Under the pieces are notes generated by a model. It was not told the DNA's origin. It was given only the letters and a program-made list of their open reading frames with translations, and did not search any database. From DATARH01 sp963773625 (GTDB taxonomy: Bacteria; Pseudomonadota; Alphaproteobacteria; ATCC43930; CGMCC-115725): 64,000 bases of DNA. Location of the stretch: positions 248,001 through 312,000 of the forward strand of contig CAVZCJ010000013.1 of assembly GCA_963773625.1 (NCBI GenBank), in the 5' to 3' direction. A program made the position numbers and the translations under genes. Positions 17,655 through 27,247 of the stretch are shown in pieces (the stretch's first letter is position 1; each line of letters opens with the position of its first letter).

Positions 17655-18337
17655 ACCAAATTCGCCTTTAGGAACTCCAAGCCGAGTTCGCCAGTCGTTT
17701 CCTTGCGAATGCGCTCGTCAAGGTATTCTTCGTCAAGCTGATCCGCAAGCGTAAAGAGCTTCACCGCCTGATCCAACATGTCCGCGTATCCGCCGCTTTT
17801 CGAGGCATACTGGCCGAGACGGTCGGCGATCATATCCTCGATCGAGGCGACTGGAATAGCGGCACCGTCCTTGTCCATTTGCACAAGCTGGATTTTGCCG
17901 TAGTCGCTGCTTCCGTCGAAAAGTTGGCCGCTCACAACCTCCACGCCTAAGCCAAAATCAGGGTGGTAAAGCCCTCGCTGCAACCATCCTTGACGATGTT
18001 CCCTGACGAAACCGTAAACGATCAGCGCGTCCTCGAATTCCTGCTGGTACGCCGTCACGAAGTCGAAATCGCCTGAGACGACGGCGCCGCCGGTGTGAAA
18101 CTCCACGGCCGCCCCACCGACAAGGATAGGGCGCCTATAGCCCTTGGCGTGTAGATCGTCGCAGGCTTTCGCGAGCAAAGTCAGCGCCATCAGAAACTCG
18201 GCGCGGAACACGGTCGCTTCGGCGACGAGGTTGCCTTCGCCCCGCATTGTCACCGAATGCTCGCTGGCAACACCGAAAGACACCGAAACCTCGTGCGTTT
18301 CCTTGTCAGGCTTTGACGTTTTCATGGTTGGCGCCAT
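17651..18337 (-). CDS. Nucleotidyltransferase-fold protein (DUF6036/AbiEii-like)
   Basis: About 228 residues. The core is PILVGGAAVEFHTGGAVVSG followed by DFDFVT: a Gly-Gly turn plus two acidic residues, as in minimal nucleotidyltransferases such as DUF6036 and AbiEii. A helical C-terminal half follows, with ASIEDMIADRLGQYASKSGG, the region that closes over the nucleotide in AbiEii-like proteins. The start is uncertain (18337 or 18325); the frame opens at 18367 with a poor TTG. It precedes a coupled 64-residue gene and follows the integrase. It may be a toxin or tRNA-modifying enzyme, but its activity is unproven. Confidence 0.6.
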   Translation of the reverse strand: MAPTMKTSKPDKETHEVSVSFGVASEHSVTMRGEGNLVAEATVFRAEFLMALTLLAKACDDLHAKGYRRPILVGGAAVEFHTGGAVVSGDFDFVTAYQQEFEDALIVYGFVREHRQGWLQRGLYHPDFGLGVEVVSGQLFDGSSDYGKIQLVQMDKDGAAIPVASIEDMIADRLGQYASKSGGYADMLDQAVKLFTLADQLDEEYLDERIRKETTGELGLEFLKANLV

Positions 18338-18393
18338 ACCGAGCGACTGGTTAGTAAATCGACACAATGCCCCGGCGTATCAAGGTCGATGCC

Positions 18394-19608
18394 TCACCAT
18401 CGCGCCGCGCCGCAGTAGGCAGCCCACGCGTCCATGACCTGCCGGCGCTTCTCGATCGCGTCGCCCCGCTTGTACGCTCGCTCGGATGCGTCGCCGGTGA
18501 TATGCGCCAGGCAATGCTCAACCAGTTCGACCGGGAACGGTTGCGTGTCCTGAGCCCATGTCGAGAAGGTCGAACGGAAACCATGCACCGCGATCTCCGG
18601 TCGCAGTTTCTTAGCGACCCGCCACATTTCTCGATCACCGATCGGGAACACCCTCGCGCCAGTCCGGGGTAACGCCGCAAGGATCGCGAGCGCTGCGTCG
18701 CTAAGCGGCACAACGTGCGTGCGGCGTGCCTTCATGTGCCCGGCCGGAACCGTCCAGGTACGGGCCTCCAAATCAATCTCTGACCATGTGCCCTTGCGAA
18801 CCTCGCCGGTGCGCGCCGCGGTCAAGATCGTGAAGGCGAGCGCCTTGGCTGCCAGGGTGTCGGGCAGGTACAGCATGAAGTCGGCGATCTCGGCGTAGGG
18901 CAGCGCTTCGTGGTGGTTCCGCTCGCCCATAGGATCAGCGGCGAGTAGGTGTTCGAGGTTGCCCGACCAGCGTGCCGGATTATCTCCCTGCCGATACTTC
19001 TTCGCCGTGGCCGCGTCGAGAACTGCCTCGATCCGCTGGCGCACGCGCTTGGCCGTGACCGGCTTTGCCGACCAGATCGGTTGCAGCGCCGCGACAACCA
19101 TATCGCTATCGATCGCGGCGACGGGCTGGCTGCCGAGCTCGGGGAAGGCATGATCGCGCAACGACTGGCGCCATTCCTTCTCCTGCTTCGGCGACCACGC
19201 GGAGCGTTTGGCATCGATCACAATATCGGCGACTTGCGCAAAGGTGATCCCAGCAGCCGTCTCGGCGACAGCTTCAGTTTGCTTGGAGACCCTCGCCGCG
19301 TCGCGTTCCTCGACTGGATCACGCCCCGCATACAGCAAATGATGCGCCGCGCGGGCGCGTTCGCGGGCTTCGGCAAGCGTGCATCGCAGCGCCGACCCGA
19401 GCCCCATGTCCCGGCGCTTCCCGGCCGCGCGATAGCGCAATATCCAACTCCGGCTGCCACCTTTGGCAACGCACAAATAGAGCCCGTCGCCATCCGCATA
19501 AAGACCGGGAGTTTTTGCACTCTGTACTGCGCCTGCGGTAAGCTTGCCCGCAACCCTTGGCCCAAGTTTGAGCCCCTTCACACCCGCCATGATCCTAATC
19601 TTTCCCAT
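18394..19608 (-). CDS. P4-type tyrosine integrase (DUF4102 arm-binding plus catalytic domain)
   Basis: The N-terminal arm-binding domain is clear (GLYADGDGLYLCVAKGGSRS, WILRYRAAGKRRDMGLG). A core-binding domain follows (SPKQEKEWRQSLRDHAFPEL), then the catalytic domain with Arg in LTAARTGEVRKGTW, HGFRSTFSTWA for the HxxR box, His in HITGDASERAY and the nucleophilic Tyr in RAYKRGDA. About 405 residues is normal. ATG 19608 has AAAGG before it; GTG 19623 and ATG 19590 are alternatives. Integrases of this type usually sit at the edge of an island beside its attachment site. No tRNA is seen next to it, so the att site is undetermined. Confidence 0.9.
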   Translation of the reverse strand: MGKIRIMAGVKGLKLGPRVAGKLTAGAVQSAKTPGLYADGDGLYLCVAKGGSRSWILRYRAAGKRRDMGLGSALRCTLAEARERARAAHHLLYAGRDPVEERDAARVSKQTEAVAETAAGITFAQVADIVIDAKRSAWSPKQEKEWRQSLRDHAFPELGSQPVAAIDSDMVVAALQPIWSAKPVTAKRVRQRIEAVLDAATAKKYRQGDNPARWSGNLEHLLAADPMGERNHHEALPYAEIADFMLYLPDTLAAKALAFTILTAARTGEVRKGTWSEIDLEARTWTVPAGHMKARRTHVVPLSDAALAILAALPRTGARVFPIGDREMWRVAKKLRPEIAVHGFRSTFSTWAQDTQPFPVELVEHCLAHITGDASERAYKRGDAIEKRRQVMDAWAAYCGAARW

Positions 19609-19703
19609 CCTTTGATCCCCCACGATCTACCAGAGTGGGATGAATGTCAACGGACAAATGCGGACAATTGCGATACGGTTATCGTGTTGAAACAATAGGA
19701 TAG

Positions 19704-19805
19704 ATCGCAGCTAAGTGGTTGTTTGGTATGGCCGCCAGCGCCGCGTGGGAAGCGGCGTTCAACGTCAACGAAGAGGGCAAGCCCAGCGCGATGGGGCTGG
19801 TCTGA
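19704..19805 (+). other. Possible 3' end of a gene truncated at the island edge
   Basis: The frame after the stop at 19701 reads IAAKWLFGMAASAAWEAAFN and ends at 19805. It looks like a natural protein tail but has no start upstream. Its position between the integrase and the first chromosomal gene fits a target gene cut by integration. Weak support; no family recognised. Confidence 0.25.
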
Positions 19806-19855
19806 ACTGACGAACACCCCGGCGAAAGACCGGGCGAACATCGGGGAGGGATGCG

Positions 19856-20915
19856 ATGTCTCACCGGCATAACGGGGAGTCGTGCGGTTGCTTGGGCCCG
19901 TCACGGCGGGCGCTGCTCGCGGGGCTGGCCGCGGCATGGCCGCTGGCGCGAGCTCGCGCGGCCGATACCTTCGATCCGGCTCCGCGGCGCGTCGACGTCC
20001 ACCACCATTTCTTCCCACCCGGCTATCTCGACAAGATGGCCGAGGTTGTCGGCAACAAGCCGAGCCCGCTGATGACCGGGTGGAGCGCCGCCGGGGTGAT
20101 CGAGCACATGGACAAGACCGGGGTCGCCACCGGGATTGCCTCGATGTCGCCGTGGGGCCCGCATTTCAAGGACGCGGCGCAGGCTCGCGATCTGGCGCGG
20201 CTGTGCAACGACTACGCGGCGCAGATGAGCCGCGACCATGCCGGCCGGTTCGGCCTGTTCGCGGCGATGCCGTTGCCCGACGTTGATGGGGCGCTGAAGG
20301 AGATCGAGTACGCGCTCGACACGCTGAAGGCCGACGGAATTGGACTGATGACCAGTTACAGCGGCAAATGGCCGGGCGATCCGGTGTTTGCTCCGGTCTG
20401 GGAAGAACTCAACCGGCGCAAGGCGGTGGCCTATTTCCACCCGAACACGCCCGAGTGCTGTGGCAGTCTGGTGCCCGGGGCGCAGCCGTCGATGCTCGAA
20501 TGGCCGTATGACACCGGGCGCGCGGTGGTGGAGCCTACTGCTTGGCGGTGCGCTAGCGAAATACCCGGACATCAGATGGCTCTTCTCCCATGCCGGCGGC
20601 CCAGTGCCGGCTCTGGCGGGGCGTATCGTCAACATGACCCGCAATCGTCCCGATTTGGCCCAGATCGCGCCGCAAGGGGTGATGCACGAGCTGACCCGGT
20701 TGCATTACGACACCGCCAACGCCAGCTTCGCGCCGACAATGGCGGCGCTGCTCAAATTCGTGCCGGTCAGCCAGGTGCTGTTCGGCAGTGACTACCCGTA
20801 CTACTCGCTCGAGGAGAATGTCGGGCTGCTGGCCGAGGTGCCGCTAACCCAGGCCGAGCGCCAGGCAATCGACCGGGGCAATGCGGCGCGGCTAATGCCG
20901 CGTTTCGCGAGCTAG
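19856..20915 (+). CDS. Tat-exported amidohydrolase, ACMSD-like (frame broken once)
   Basis: A twin-arginine signal (SRRALLAGLAAAWPLARARA) precedes an amidohydrolase barrel. The metal-binding HHHF lies in RVDVHHHFFPP, SHAGGPVP carries the next His, and FGSDYPY carries the C-terminal Asp. This is the family of aminocarboxymuconate-semialdehyde decarboxylase and related metal-dependent enzymes. GGGAGGG precedes ATG 19856. One base is gained or lost near 20530, after GRAVV; the second frame continues SLLLGGALAKYPDIRW. It is probably a periplasmic hydrolase or decarboxylase of unknown substrate and is the first gene right of the island. Confidence 0.75.
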
Positions 20916-20924
20916 GCACCTGCG

Positions 20925-21821
20925 CTAGTGAGGTACGGTCTGGGCGGCCTGGGCGGCGGCTTGAGCGTGCACTACGTGCGACGCCAGGTACGCACTGGTA
21001 GCGATCCCAGCAGAACCGATGCCCGATAGCGAATGGATGATTGCGTCGACCCGCTTGATCTGGGTCTCGATCTGCCCTGGCGCCAGATCACCGGAGAGTG
21101 ACCTCACGATGCGCCGCGACACCGGCGTGGCGAAGGTGACCGGGGCACGATGTTGCGCGCGCCGCAAATACATCCAATAGCGGAAGAACGTGCCCGCCTT
21201 GAAACTGAAGAAGAGCGTCATCGCGTTGAGGAGCACCGTGAACCAGCTATTGGACGGCGGGTGCCCAGGAACTGGCGTCGGAAGGTCCCAGCTGCGCGGC
21301 AGAAAGTAGCCGTCGAGAAGCTCCCAGCGAATCAGCTGGATCGCGACCAGCGACAGCAGCGTCACCAGAAGTGCGGTTGCAACATCCGTCAGGAACGGCC
21401 GCTGCTTAACGTTCTCGCACAGGAAGCCGAACGCCAGCGGAATCAAGATAAGTGTGGCGCCTGCGTAATGTGTCGAACGAGAGCCCCAGCTGTAGGTGAT
21501 GTCCTTCCCGGTTTGGGCGAGTTCGTTGTGCGTCACGATCGCGGAGAGGAACAATCCGGCGGCGATGACGAACAACACCGTGAACGTCACCGCGCTGGCG
21601 CGTGGAATCGACGGCAGCGGGTCCTGCGTCGGACCCACAGTGCGCTGCGGATGACTTTGGGCGTCGATCAGATCGGCGGTCTGGGCCTCGACCGCGGCGA
21701 TGCGCTTCTCTAGCGCCTGCTGCTGATCGAGCAATGGCCGCACCGAAATGAGGTCGCGGGTGCAATGCTTGCAGACGGTGGCTTCATCCTTGATTTCTTC
21801 GGCGCAGAACGGGCAGTTCAT
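20925..21821 (-). CDS. Zinc-ribbon membrane protein, unknown
   Basis: The 298-residue protein starts with a zinc ribbon, MNCPFCAEEIKDEATVCKHC, followed by a short coiled coil (QQQALEKRIAAVEAQTADLI) and four or so membrane helices (about 78-98, 120-137, 145-165 and 195-215). The C-terminal part is Ala-rich. Such proteins are common but have no assigned function. It stands alone, convergent with the amidohydrolase gene. Confidence 0.65.
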   Translation of the reverse strand: MNCPFCAEEIKDEATVCKHCTRDLISVRPLLDQQQALEKRIAAVEAQTADLIDAQSHPQRTVGPTQDPLPSIPRASAVTFTVLFVIAAGLFLSAIVTHNELAQTGKDITYSWGSRSTHYAGATLILIPLAFGFLCENVKQRPFLTDVATALLVTLLSLVAIQLIRWELLDGYFLPRSWDLPTPVPGHPPSNSWFTVLLNAMTLFFSFKAGTFFRYWMYLRRAQHRAPVTFATPVSRRIVRSLSGDLAPGQIETQIKRVDAIIHSLSGIGSAGIATSAYLASHVVHAQAAAQAAQTVPH

Positions 21822-21894
21822 GGTTTTGCGTGCGGTTTGCTTCGGCGAAACGATAGCCTAGGCACAAAACCGGCGTAAAGGTTTGGAGTAGAGG

Positions 21895-22362
21895 CTAGCT
21901 GGCGTGGTCGCGGCATTTGACCATGCGCAGCGGGGTGTAAGTCTGCACGATCTTGCCGTGCTGGTTGACGACCCGGTTGCGGGTCCGCACGAGGCCCCGG
22001 CCGGGTCGACTCCTAGACGGCCGCGCCTCGATCACCTCGCATTCGACATGGATCGTGTCGCCGGCGACCACCGGGCCTTCGACATTGAGCTCCATATGCA
22101 GGAAGGCGAAGCCGGTGTGCTGCATCGTCGCCTGGGTGAGGAGTCCCTCGGCGAAAGCGTAGACCAGCGCGCCCGGCGCCGGCCGGCCCTTGATGTCGCT
22201 TTCGTGCGCCAAGAATTCGAGGTTGGTGAACAGCACCTCGACCATTCCGGTGCAATTGACGAAGTTGGTGATGTCGGCCTCGGTCACGGTGCGGCCGATG
22301 GTTTGGAATTGCCGTCCGACCGGCAGATCCTCGAAATAGAGGCCGAGCCCGACCGTTTCCAT
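21895..22362 (-). CDS. MaoC-like hot-dog dehydratase
   Basis: A MaoC/NodN-type hot-dog protein of 155 residues, thought to hydrate or dehydrate an enoyl-CoA. Signatures are EDLPVGRQFQTIGRTVTEAD at the start, the catalytic-helix region around NCTG, and PAPGALVYAFAEGLLTQATM. The Asp/His dyad is less clear than in model MaoC: the position around NFVNCTGM has Asn where Asp is usual. ATG 22362 has GGGAG at a proper distance, whereas the ATG three codons upstream is too close to it. It is divergent from the racemase-like gene and probably acts with the CoA genes to the right. Confidence 0.75.
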   Translation of the reverse strand: METVGLGLYFEDLPVGRQFQTIGRTVTEADITNFVNCTGMVEVLFTNLEFLAHESDIKGRPAPGALVYAFAEGLLTQATMQHTGFAFLHMELNVEGPVVAGDTIHVECEVIEARPSRSRPGRGLVRTRNRVVNQHGKIVQTYTPLRMVKCRDHAS

Positions 22363-22453
22363 CGCCTTCATCTCCCTAGCGGTTCCGCCGACGATACCGC
22401 CCGGATCGCAGCCCTGCTACCATCGCGGCGTTTCCTTCGTTGAGGACACGACC

Positions 22454-23104
22454 ATGCCCCGGATCGCGCTTATCCATGCCGTCACCGTGGCGATGGCGCC
22501 GGTACACGACGCCTTCCGCCAACTTTGGCCCGAGGCGGAATGCGTCGACATCCTCGACACCTCGCTGTCGCGCGACCGCGAGCGCGACGGGCGGCTGACC
22601 GAGAAGATGACCGGCCGCTTTTTGCTGCTGGCCAAATACGCCGAGGACACCGGCGCCGACGGCATCCTCTTCACCTGCTCGGCGTTCGGCGAGGCGATCG
22701 AGGCGGCGGCGGGCAAGGCGGGCATCCCGGTGCTGAAGCCCAACGAGGCGATGTTCGAGGCGGCGCTCGCGGCGGGGAGACGGCTCGGCATGCTGGCGAC
22801 GTTCGAGCCGAGCGTCGCCGGGATGGAGGCCGAGTTCCGGGATATCGCCGGCCGGCGCAAATCCCGGGCGACGCTCGACAACTTCTGCGTCCCCGGCGCG
22901 ATGAAGGCGCTACAAGCGGGCGACGCCGCCGAGCACGACGAGCGCCTGGCGATCGCGGCGCCGCGCTTCGCCGATTACGACGCGGTGATGCTGGCGCACT
23001 TCTCGACGTCGCGCGCCGCCGCCGCGGTGAAGGCGGCGGTGCGCTGCCCGGTGCTGACCGCCCCGGGCGCGGCGGTGACCAAGCTCAAGGGGATGATCCG
23101 CTAG
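22454..23104 (+). CDS. Asp/Glu racemase superfamily protein lacking the second catalytic Cys
   Basis: The 216-residue protein has the pseudo-symmetric fold of Asp/Glu/hydantoin racemases and arylmalonate decarboxylase. The first catalytic region keeps its Cys (GILFTCSAFGEAI). In the second, the place of the usual Cys is taken by AHFSTSRA. It may therefore be a decarboxylase, isomerase or one-base racemase, not a classic two-Cys racemase. The phosphate-like loop LATFEPSV is present. ATG 22454 is divergent from MaoC, so both may respond to one promoter region. Confidence 0.7.
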   Translation: MPRIALIHAVTVAMAPVHDAFRQLWPEAECVDILDTSLSRDRERDGRLTEKMTGRFLLLAKYAEDTGADGILFTCSAFGEAIEAAAGKAGIPVLKPNEAMFEAALAAGRRLGMLATFEPSVAGMEAEFRDIAGRRKSRATLDNFCVPGAMKALQAGDAAEHDERLAIAAPRFADYDAVMLAHFSTSRAAAAVKAAVRCPVLTAPGAAVTKLKGMIR

Positions 23105-23134
23105 CGTCCGCGCGCAACCTCCGCCGCCGCGGCG

Positions 23135-24097
23135 TTATTTTTGGGTCGGCGTGTCCGGCTTATCCGCAGGCGGCGGGATGTCCATCGGCTTCGAGGTGCG
23201 AGTTCCGGCATAGGCCACCTCGATGCCGAGCAGCTTGATCACCTGGTCGGCGCTCTTGGCATCGCTCAGCTGCGCCGAGGTGACCTTGTCCGGCGGGGTG
23301 AGCGTCACCTTGAGCGGGCCCTTGGGCTTCTGGTAGTCCTCGACAAAGGCGACCAGCGTGTCGATCGCCTTTTGCGAGTCCGCGCTTTGGCCGGCGCGGG
23401 CGCCATCGAGCACCAGCGTCGCCATCGCGATCAGCGCCTTGGGATCACTGCCCTGCAGCGCCGCCACCACGGGGATCACCTTCGACAAGAGCGAGTGATC
23501 TTCGTAGACGACGGTAGCGCTCTTCAGCGAGGCGTCGGCCATCGCCTCATCCGGCTTGGCGGCGACATCCGCGCTGATACCGTCGAGCACCATCGAGGTG
23601 TCGAGCTGGGCGAGACCGGCGAGGTTCAACTCAAGCTTGTCGAGCGTGAACGTCTTGGCTTCGGGCTTCAGCTTGTAGTCGAGCTGGAAGTCCGCATTGA
23701 CCTTGTCGATGCCGGCGAGCTGCTTGAGGTCAAAGGCGCCGCCCGGGTTCGAACCGCTGCTGATCCCCTCGATCTTGATGTCGGCGAAGAGCGGCGGCTG
23801 CTTCTTCTCGATCGCGTCGAAATCGAGATGGTCGACGGTGACCGTCTTGATGCTGATCGGCTGCGGCTTGTCCTTGCTGTCCTTGCCGGTCGGCGGCGGC
23901 GTCACCACCACGTCCTGCAGGACAAAGCCGTCGTCGCCGAGCGACTTGCTGCTCTTGTAGGTGAGGGCGCCATCCGGAATTTGGCTCTTGATCGATTTTT
24001 CGAAACGAGCGAGGCCATCGGCCGAGGCAGAGCCCGCCGTCAGCAACGCCACGCATGCAGCCGCCGCCAACAGGCGGGCAATCCCAAATTTACTCAT
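23135..24097 (-). CDS. Secreted protein of unknown function
   Basis: About 320 residues. The start at 24097 (AAGGG upstream) gives a signal peptide MSKFGIARLLAAAACVALLT followed by AGSASA. The mature protein is made of repeating beta-like segments such as VTVDHLDFDAIEKK, ADIKIEGISS and TFTLDKLELNLAGLAQLD. It resembles lipid-transfer or AsmA-like elongated repeats, but no named family is recognised. A Pro-rich tail ends it. It is probably periplasmic and stands alone on this strand. Confidence 0.6.
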   Translation of the reverse strand: MSKFGIARLLAAAACVALLTAGSASADGLARFEKSIKSQIPDGALTYKSSKSLGDDGFVLQDVVVTPPPTGKDSKDKPQPISIKTVTVDHLDFDAIEKKQPPLFADIKIEGISSGSNPGGAFDLKQLAGIDKVNADFQLDYKLKPEAKTFTLDKLELNLAGLAQLDTSMVLDGISADVAAKPDEAMADASLKSATVVYEDHSLLSKVIPVVAALQGSDPKALIAMATLVLDGARAGQSADSQKAIDTLVAFVEDYQKPKGPLKVTLTPPDKVTSAQLSDAKSADQVIKLLGIEVAYAGTRTSKPMDIPPPADKPDTPTQK

Positions 24098-24199
24098 CGT
24101 GACCCTTGGTAGAGTGGTGTCGGGGAAATCGAGCCTCTTATACGGATGGCCGCCGCGCCGCACAATGGGACGCCCCGCCGAAACTTGATTAGCCGCTGC

Positions 24200-24658
24200 T
24201 TAATCGCCGCGCGATGCCGCGTCGCCGAAGGAGCGGGTGGGAACGTCGCGGAACAGCGACATATGCGTGTGGTCGGCGACCCAATCCTCGCCGACCGCCC
24301 GCCGCGACAAGGCGACCGTGGTGCGGCCCGGCCGCGCGTAGGGGCTGCCGTCCTCGCGGTAGCCGGTCGAATCGAACACCGCCATCCCGATCGCGGTCAG
24401 CCGGTCGGCCGAGACGATGGCGCGCACGTCGTCCATCCGGAAGCGGAAGCCGCTGGTGACGCCCCAGACGCTGCGCCATTGCGCGGCCTCGACCCGGTCG
24501 CGCCCGGTGATGAAGTTCTCGAACGTGCCGAAGGCGATCATGTCGTCGGCGAAGATCGGCCGGGCGCCCTCGTAATCGACCGCGCGGACATGGCTCGACA
24601 GCCGCTCGAACCAGGCCTTCACCTTGGCCAGATCGTCGGGATCGGGTGGCGCGATCAT
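24200..24658 (-). CDS. SnoaL/NTF2-like protein
   Basis: The 152-residue, single NTF2-like cone fold has AKVKAWFERLSSHVRAVDYE, ARPIFADDMIAFGTF and VADHTHMSLFRD. It starts at ATG 24658 behind GGAGG. Such proteins are enzymes or ligand-binding subunits, and the calcium/calmodulin-kinase-like variants are common in catabolic clusters. It is divergent from the CoA-transferase gene, which suggests a shared control region. The substrate is unknown. Confidence 0.65.
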   Translation of the reverse strand: MIAPPDPDDLAKVKAWFERLSSHVRAVDYEGARPIFADDMIAFGTFENFITGRDRVEAAQWRSVWGVTSGFRFRMDDVRAIVSADRLTAIGMAVFDSTGYREDGSPYARPGRTTVALSRRAVGEDWVADHTHMSLFRDVPTRSFGDAASRGD

Positions 24659-24708
24659 CGAATTTCCTCCACGGCTCGCGGTGGTGCGCATTGCGGATGG
24701 GGAAGAGT

Positions 24709-25886
24709 ATGCCTGGACCTTTGGCGGGAGTCCGCGTCATCGATCTGACGGTCGCGGTGCTGGGGCCGGTGGCGACGCAGATCCTCGGCGATCTCGGCGC
24801 CGAGGTGATCAAGGTCGAGGCGCCCGAGGGCGACATGATGCGCTCGATCGGCCCCGCGCGACATCCCGGCATGGCGGCCTATTTCCTCAACATCAACCGC
24901 AACAAGAAGAGCGTTGTGCTCGACCTGAAAAAGCCGGCGGCGCAAGAGGCGCTGCTGCGGCTGGCGGCGACCGCCGACGTGCTGGTGCACAACATGCGGC
25001 CCGGCGCCGCGCGGCGGAACGGCATCGGCTACGCGACCGGTCGCCAAGGCCAATCCGCGGATCATTTATGCCTCGGCGAGCGGCTGGCGCGCCGATCACC
25101 CGCATGGCGACCGCGCCGCCTTCGACGACGTGATCCAGGGCGAGAGCGGGTTCGCCGCGCTCAACAAGGACGGCGACGGCAGCCCCCGCTACGCGCCGAT
25201 GGTGATCTGCGACAAGATCTGCGGCTACGTCGCTCGCCTCGATGGTCGGGATGGCGCTCTATGCCCGCGAGAAGACCGGCAAGGGCCAGGAAATCCATGT
25301 GCCGATGGTCGATACGATGGCCGCGTTCAACCTCGTCGATCATCTGTGGCACGGCGTCTTTGGCGAGCCCGAGAAGGGGCTCGGCTATCCCCGCATGCTG
25401 ACCCCGCACCGCCGTCCCTACGCGACGACCGACGGGCATATTTGCTTGTTGGCGACGACCGACCGGCAGTGGCGCAATTTGTTCGGGGCGGTCGGCGCGC
25501 CGGAACTCGCCGACGACCCGCGCTTCAACTCGATCGCCGCGCGCACCACCAATATCGACGTACTCTACGGCTGGCTTGCCGGGGTGCTGAGGACCCGGAG
25601 CACCGCCGAATGGAAAGAGCGGCTGGACGCGGCGGACGTGCCCAATGGTGGGGTCAACGATCTGATGGGGGTGGTGCGCGACCCCTATTTGCGCGAGGTC
25701 GGGTTCTTCCAGACGCTCGACCACCCGACCGAAGGGCGGCTGACGACCATGCCGTTCCCGGTCAGCTTCTCCGAAACCCGGCCCGACCGGAACCTGCCGC
25801 CGGCTCGGCTCGGCGAGCACACCGAGGCGGTGCTGCGCGAGCTGGGCTACAGCGATGCGGAAATCATTCGGATCGCCGGCAACTAA
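24709..25886 (+). CDS. CaiB/BaiF-type CoA transferase (frame broken twice)
   Basis: Family III CoA transferases move CoA between acids through a covalent Asp intermediate. The start MPGPLAGVRVIDLT is preceded by GGGGAAGAG. Conserved blocks are LGDLGAEVIKVEAPEGDMMR, YFLNINRNKKSVVLDLKKP, RAAFDDVIQGESGFAALN with the catalytic Asp region, and AREKTGKGQEIHVPMVDTMA. One-base breaks lie near 25038 and 25233; reading through them gives continuous protein, including VAKANPRIIYASASGWRADH. Length about 392 residues is normal. It heads the CoA gene cluster and probably activates an organic acid as its CoA ester. Confidence 0.8.
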
Positions 25887-26066
25887 TTTTACTGTCGCCT
25901 TTCCGAGGCCCAATTCCGCCAGTTAAAGAACATATAGAGAACAATCCAGACGGGTCAATCCCGGCACCCAACATTTTTTCGCGCTCCGGCTCCCGAAATT
26001 GCCGATTGACCGGCAGCGGTAGGTCGGTGTCCCATCGCCGGGGCCGCCAGGAGGGACCGCAGCGCG

Positions 26067-27243
26067 ATGAGCATCAAGGGCAAATCCTACATTATCGGCG
26101 TCTACGAGCATCCGACGCGGCTTGCCACCGACAAGACCGTGCCGATGCTTCATGCCGAGTGCGCCAAGGGCGCGATCGAGGATGCCGGGATCACCAAGGA
26201 CGACATCGACGGCTATTTCTGCGCCGCCGGCGATACGCCCGGGCTCGGCGCGCTGTCGATGATCGACTACATGGGATTGAAGCTGAAGCACTGGGATTCG
26301 ACCGATACCGGCGGCTCGTCCTACCTGCTGCAGGTCGGCCACGCCGCCGAGGCGATCGCCGCCGGCAAGTGCAACATCGCCCTCATCACGCTGGCGGGAC
26401 GCCCGCGCGCGGAAGGCATGGCGACCGGCACCGCGCCGCGCGCGCCGGCGGTGCAGTTCCCGGAATCGGGCTTCGAGTTCCCGTTCGGCCCGGCCACCGC
26501 GAACATGTACGCGATGTGCGCGATGCGCCACATGCACCAATACGGCACCACCAGCGAGCAGCTTGCCTGGGTCAAGGTCGCCGCCTCGCACCACGCGCAA
26601 TACAACGAGCACGCGATGCTGCGCGACGTCGTGACGGTCGAGGACGTGGTCAATTCGCCGATGATCGCCGACCCGCTGCACCGGCTCGATTGTTGCGTCA
26701 TCAGCGATGGCGGCGGCGCGATCATCGTGGCCCGGCCGGAGATCGCGAAGAGCCTCAAGCGGCCGCAAGGTTAAGGTGCTCGGCTGCGGCGAAAGTCCGA
26801 AGAACCAGTATGGCGGCAAGAACCTCGACCTCACCTATTCGGGCGCGGTGGTGTCCGGGCCGCTGGCCTTCGCCGAGGCCGGGGTCAAACCCGCCGACAT
26901 CAAATACGCCTCGATCTACGACAGCTTCACGATCACCGTGGTGATGCAGATCGAGGATCTCGGCTTTTGCGAGAAGGGCCAGGGCGGCAAGTTCGTGTCG
27001 GACGGCAATCTGATCTCCGGCACCGGCAAGCTGCCGTTCAACACCGATGGCGGCGGCTTGTGCAACAACCACCCCTCGAACCGCGGCGGGCTCACCAAGG
27101 TCGTCGAGGCGGTGCGCCAGCTGCGCGGCGAGGCGCACCCGGCGGTGCAGGTGCGCAACTGCGACCTCGCGCTGGCGCACGGCACCGGCGGCTCGCTCGG
27201 CACCCGCCACGGCGCCGCCACCGTGATCATGGAAAGGGAGTAG
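26067..27243 (+). CDS. Thiolase-like acetyl-CoA acetyltransferase (SCP-x type; frame broken once)
   Basis: The thiolase-fold protein of about 390 residues belongs to the non-canonical group paired with DUF35 proteins. CAGGAGGG precedes ATG 26067. Segments include DDIDGYFCAAGDTPG, DTGGSSYLLQVGHAAEAIAA and YASIYDSFTITVVMQIEDLG, and the C-terminal catalytic His lies in AHGTGG. The frame shifts near 26760; the second part resumes RKVKVLGCGES. The nucleophilic Cys position of classic thiolases is not obvious and appears replaced by Ser in GGSSYLLQ, as in many SCP-x-like homologues. It acts with the next gene. Confidence 0.75.
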
Positions 27244-27247
27244 GGCA

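Noticed and set aside
23141..24112. Long open frame of 323 codons on the + strand
   Set aside because: It is antisense to a secreted protein with a clear signal peptide and ribosome site. Its product is Arg/Glu/Leu-rich low-complexity sequence with no motif, as expected from the opposite strand of GC-rich coding DNA.
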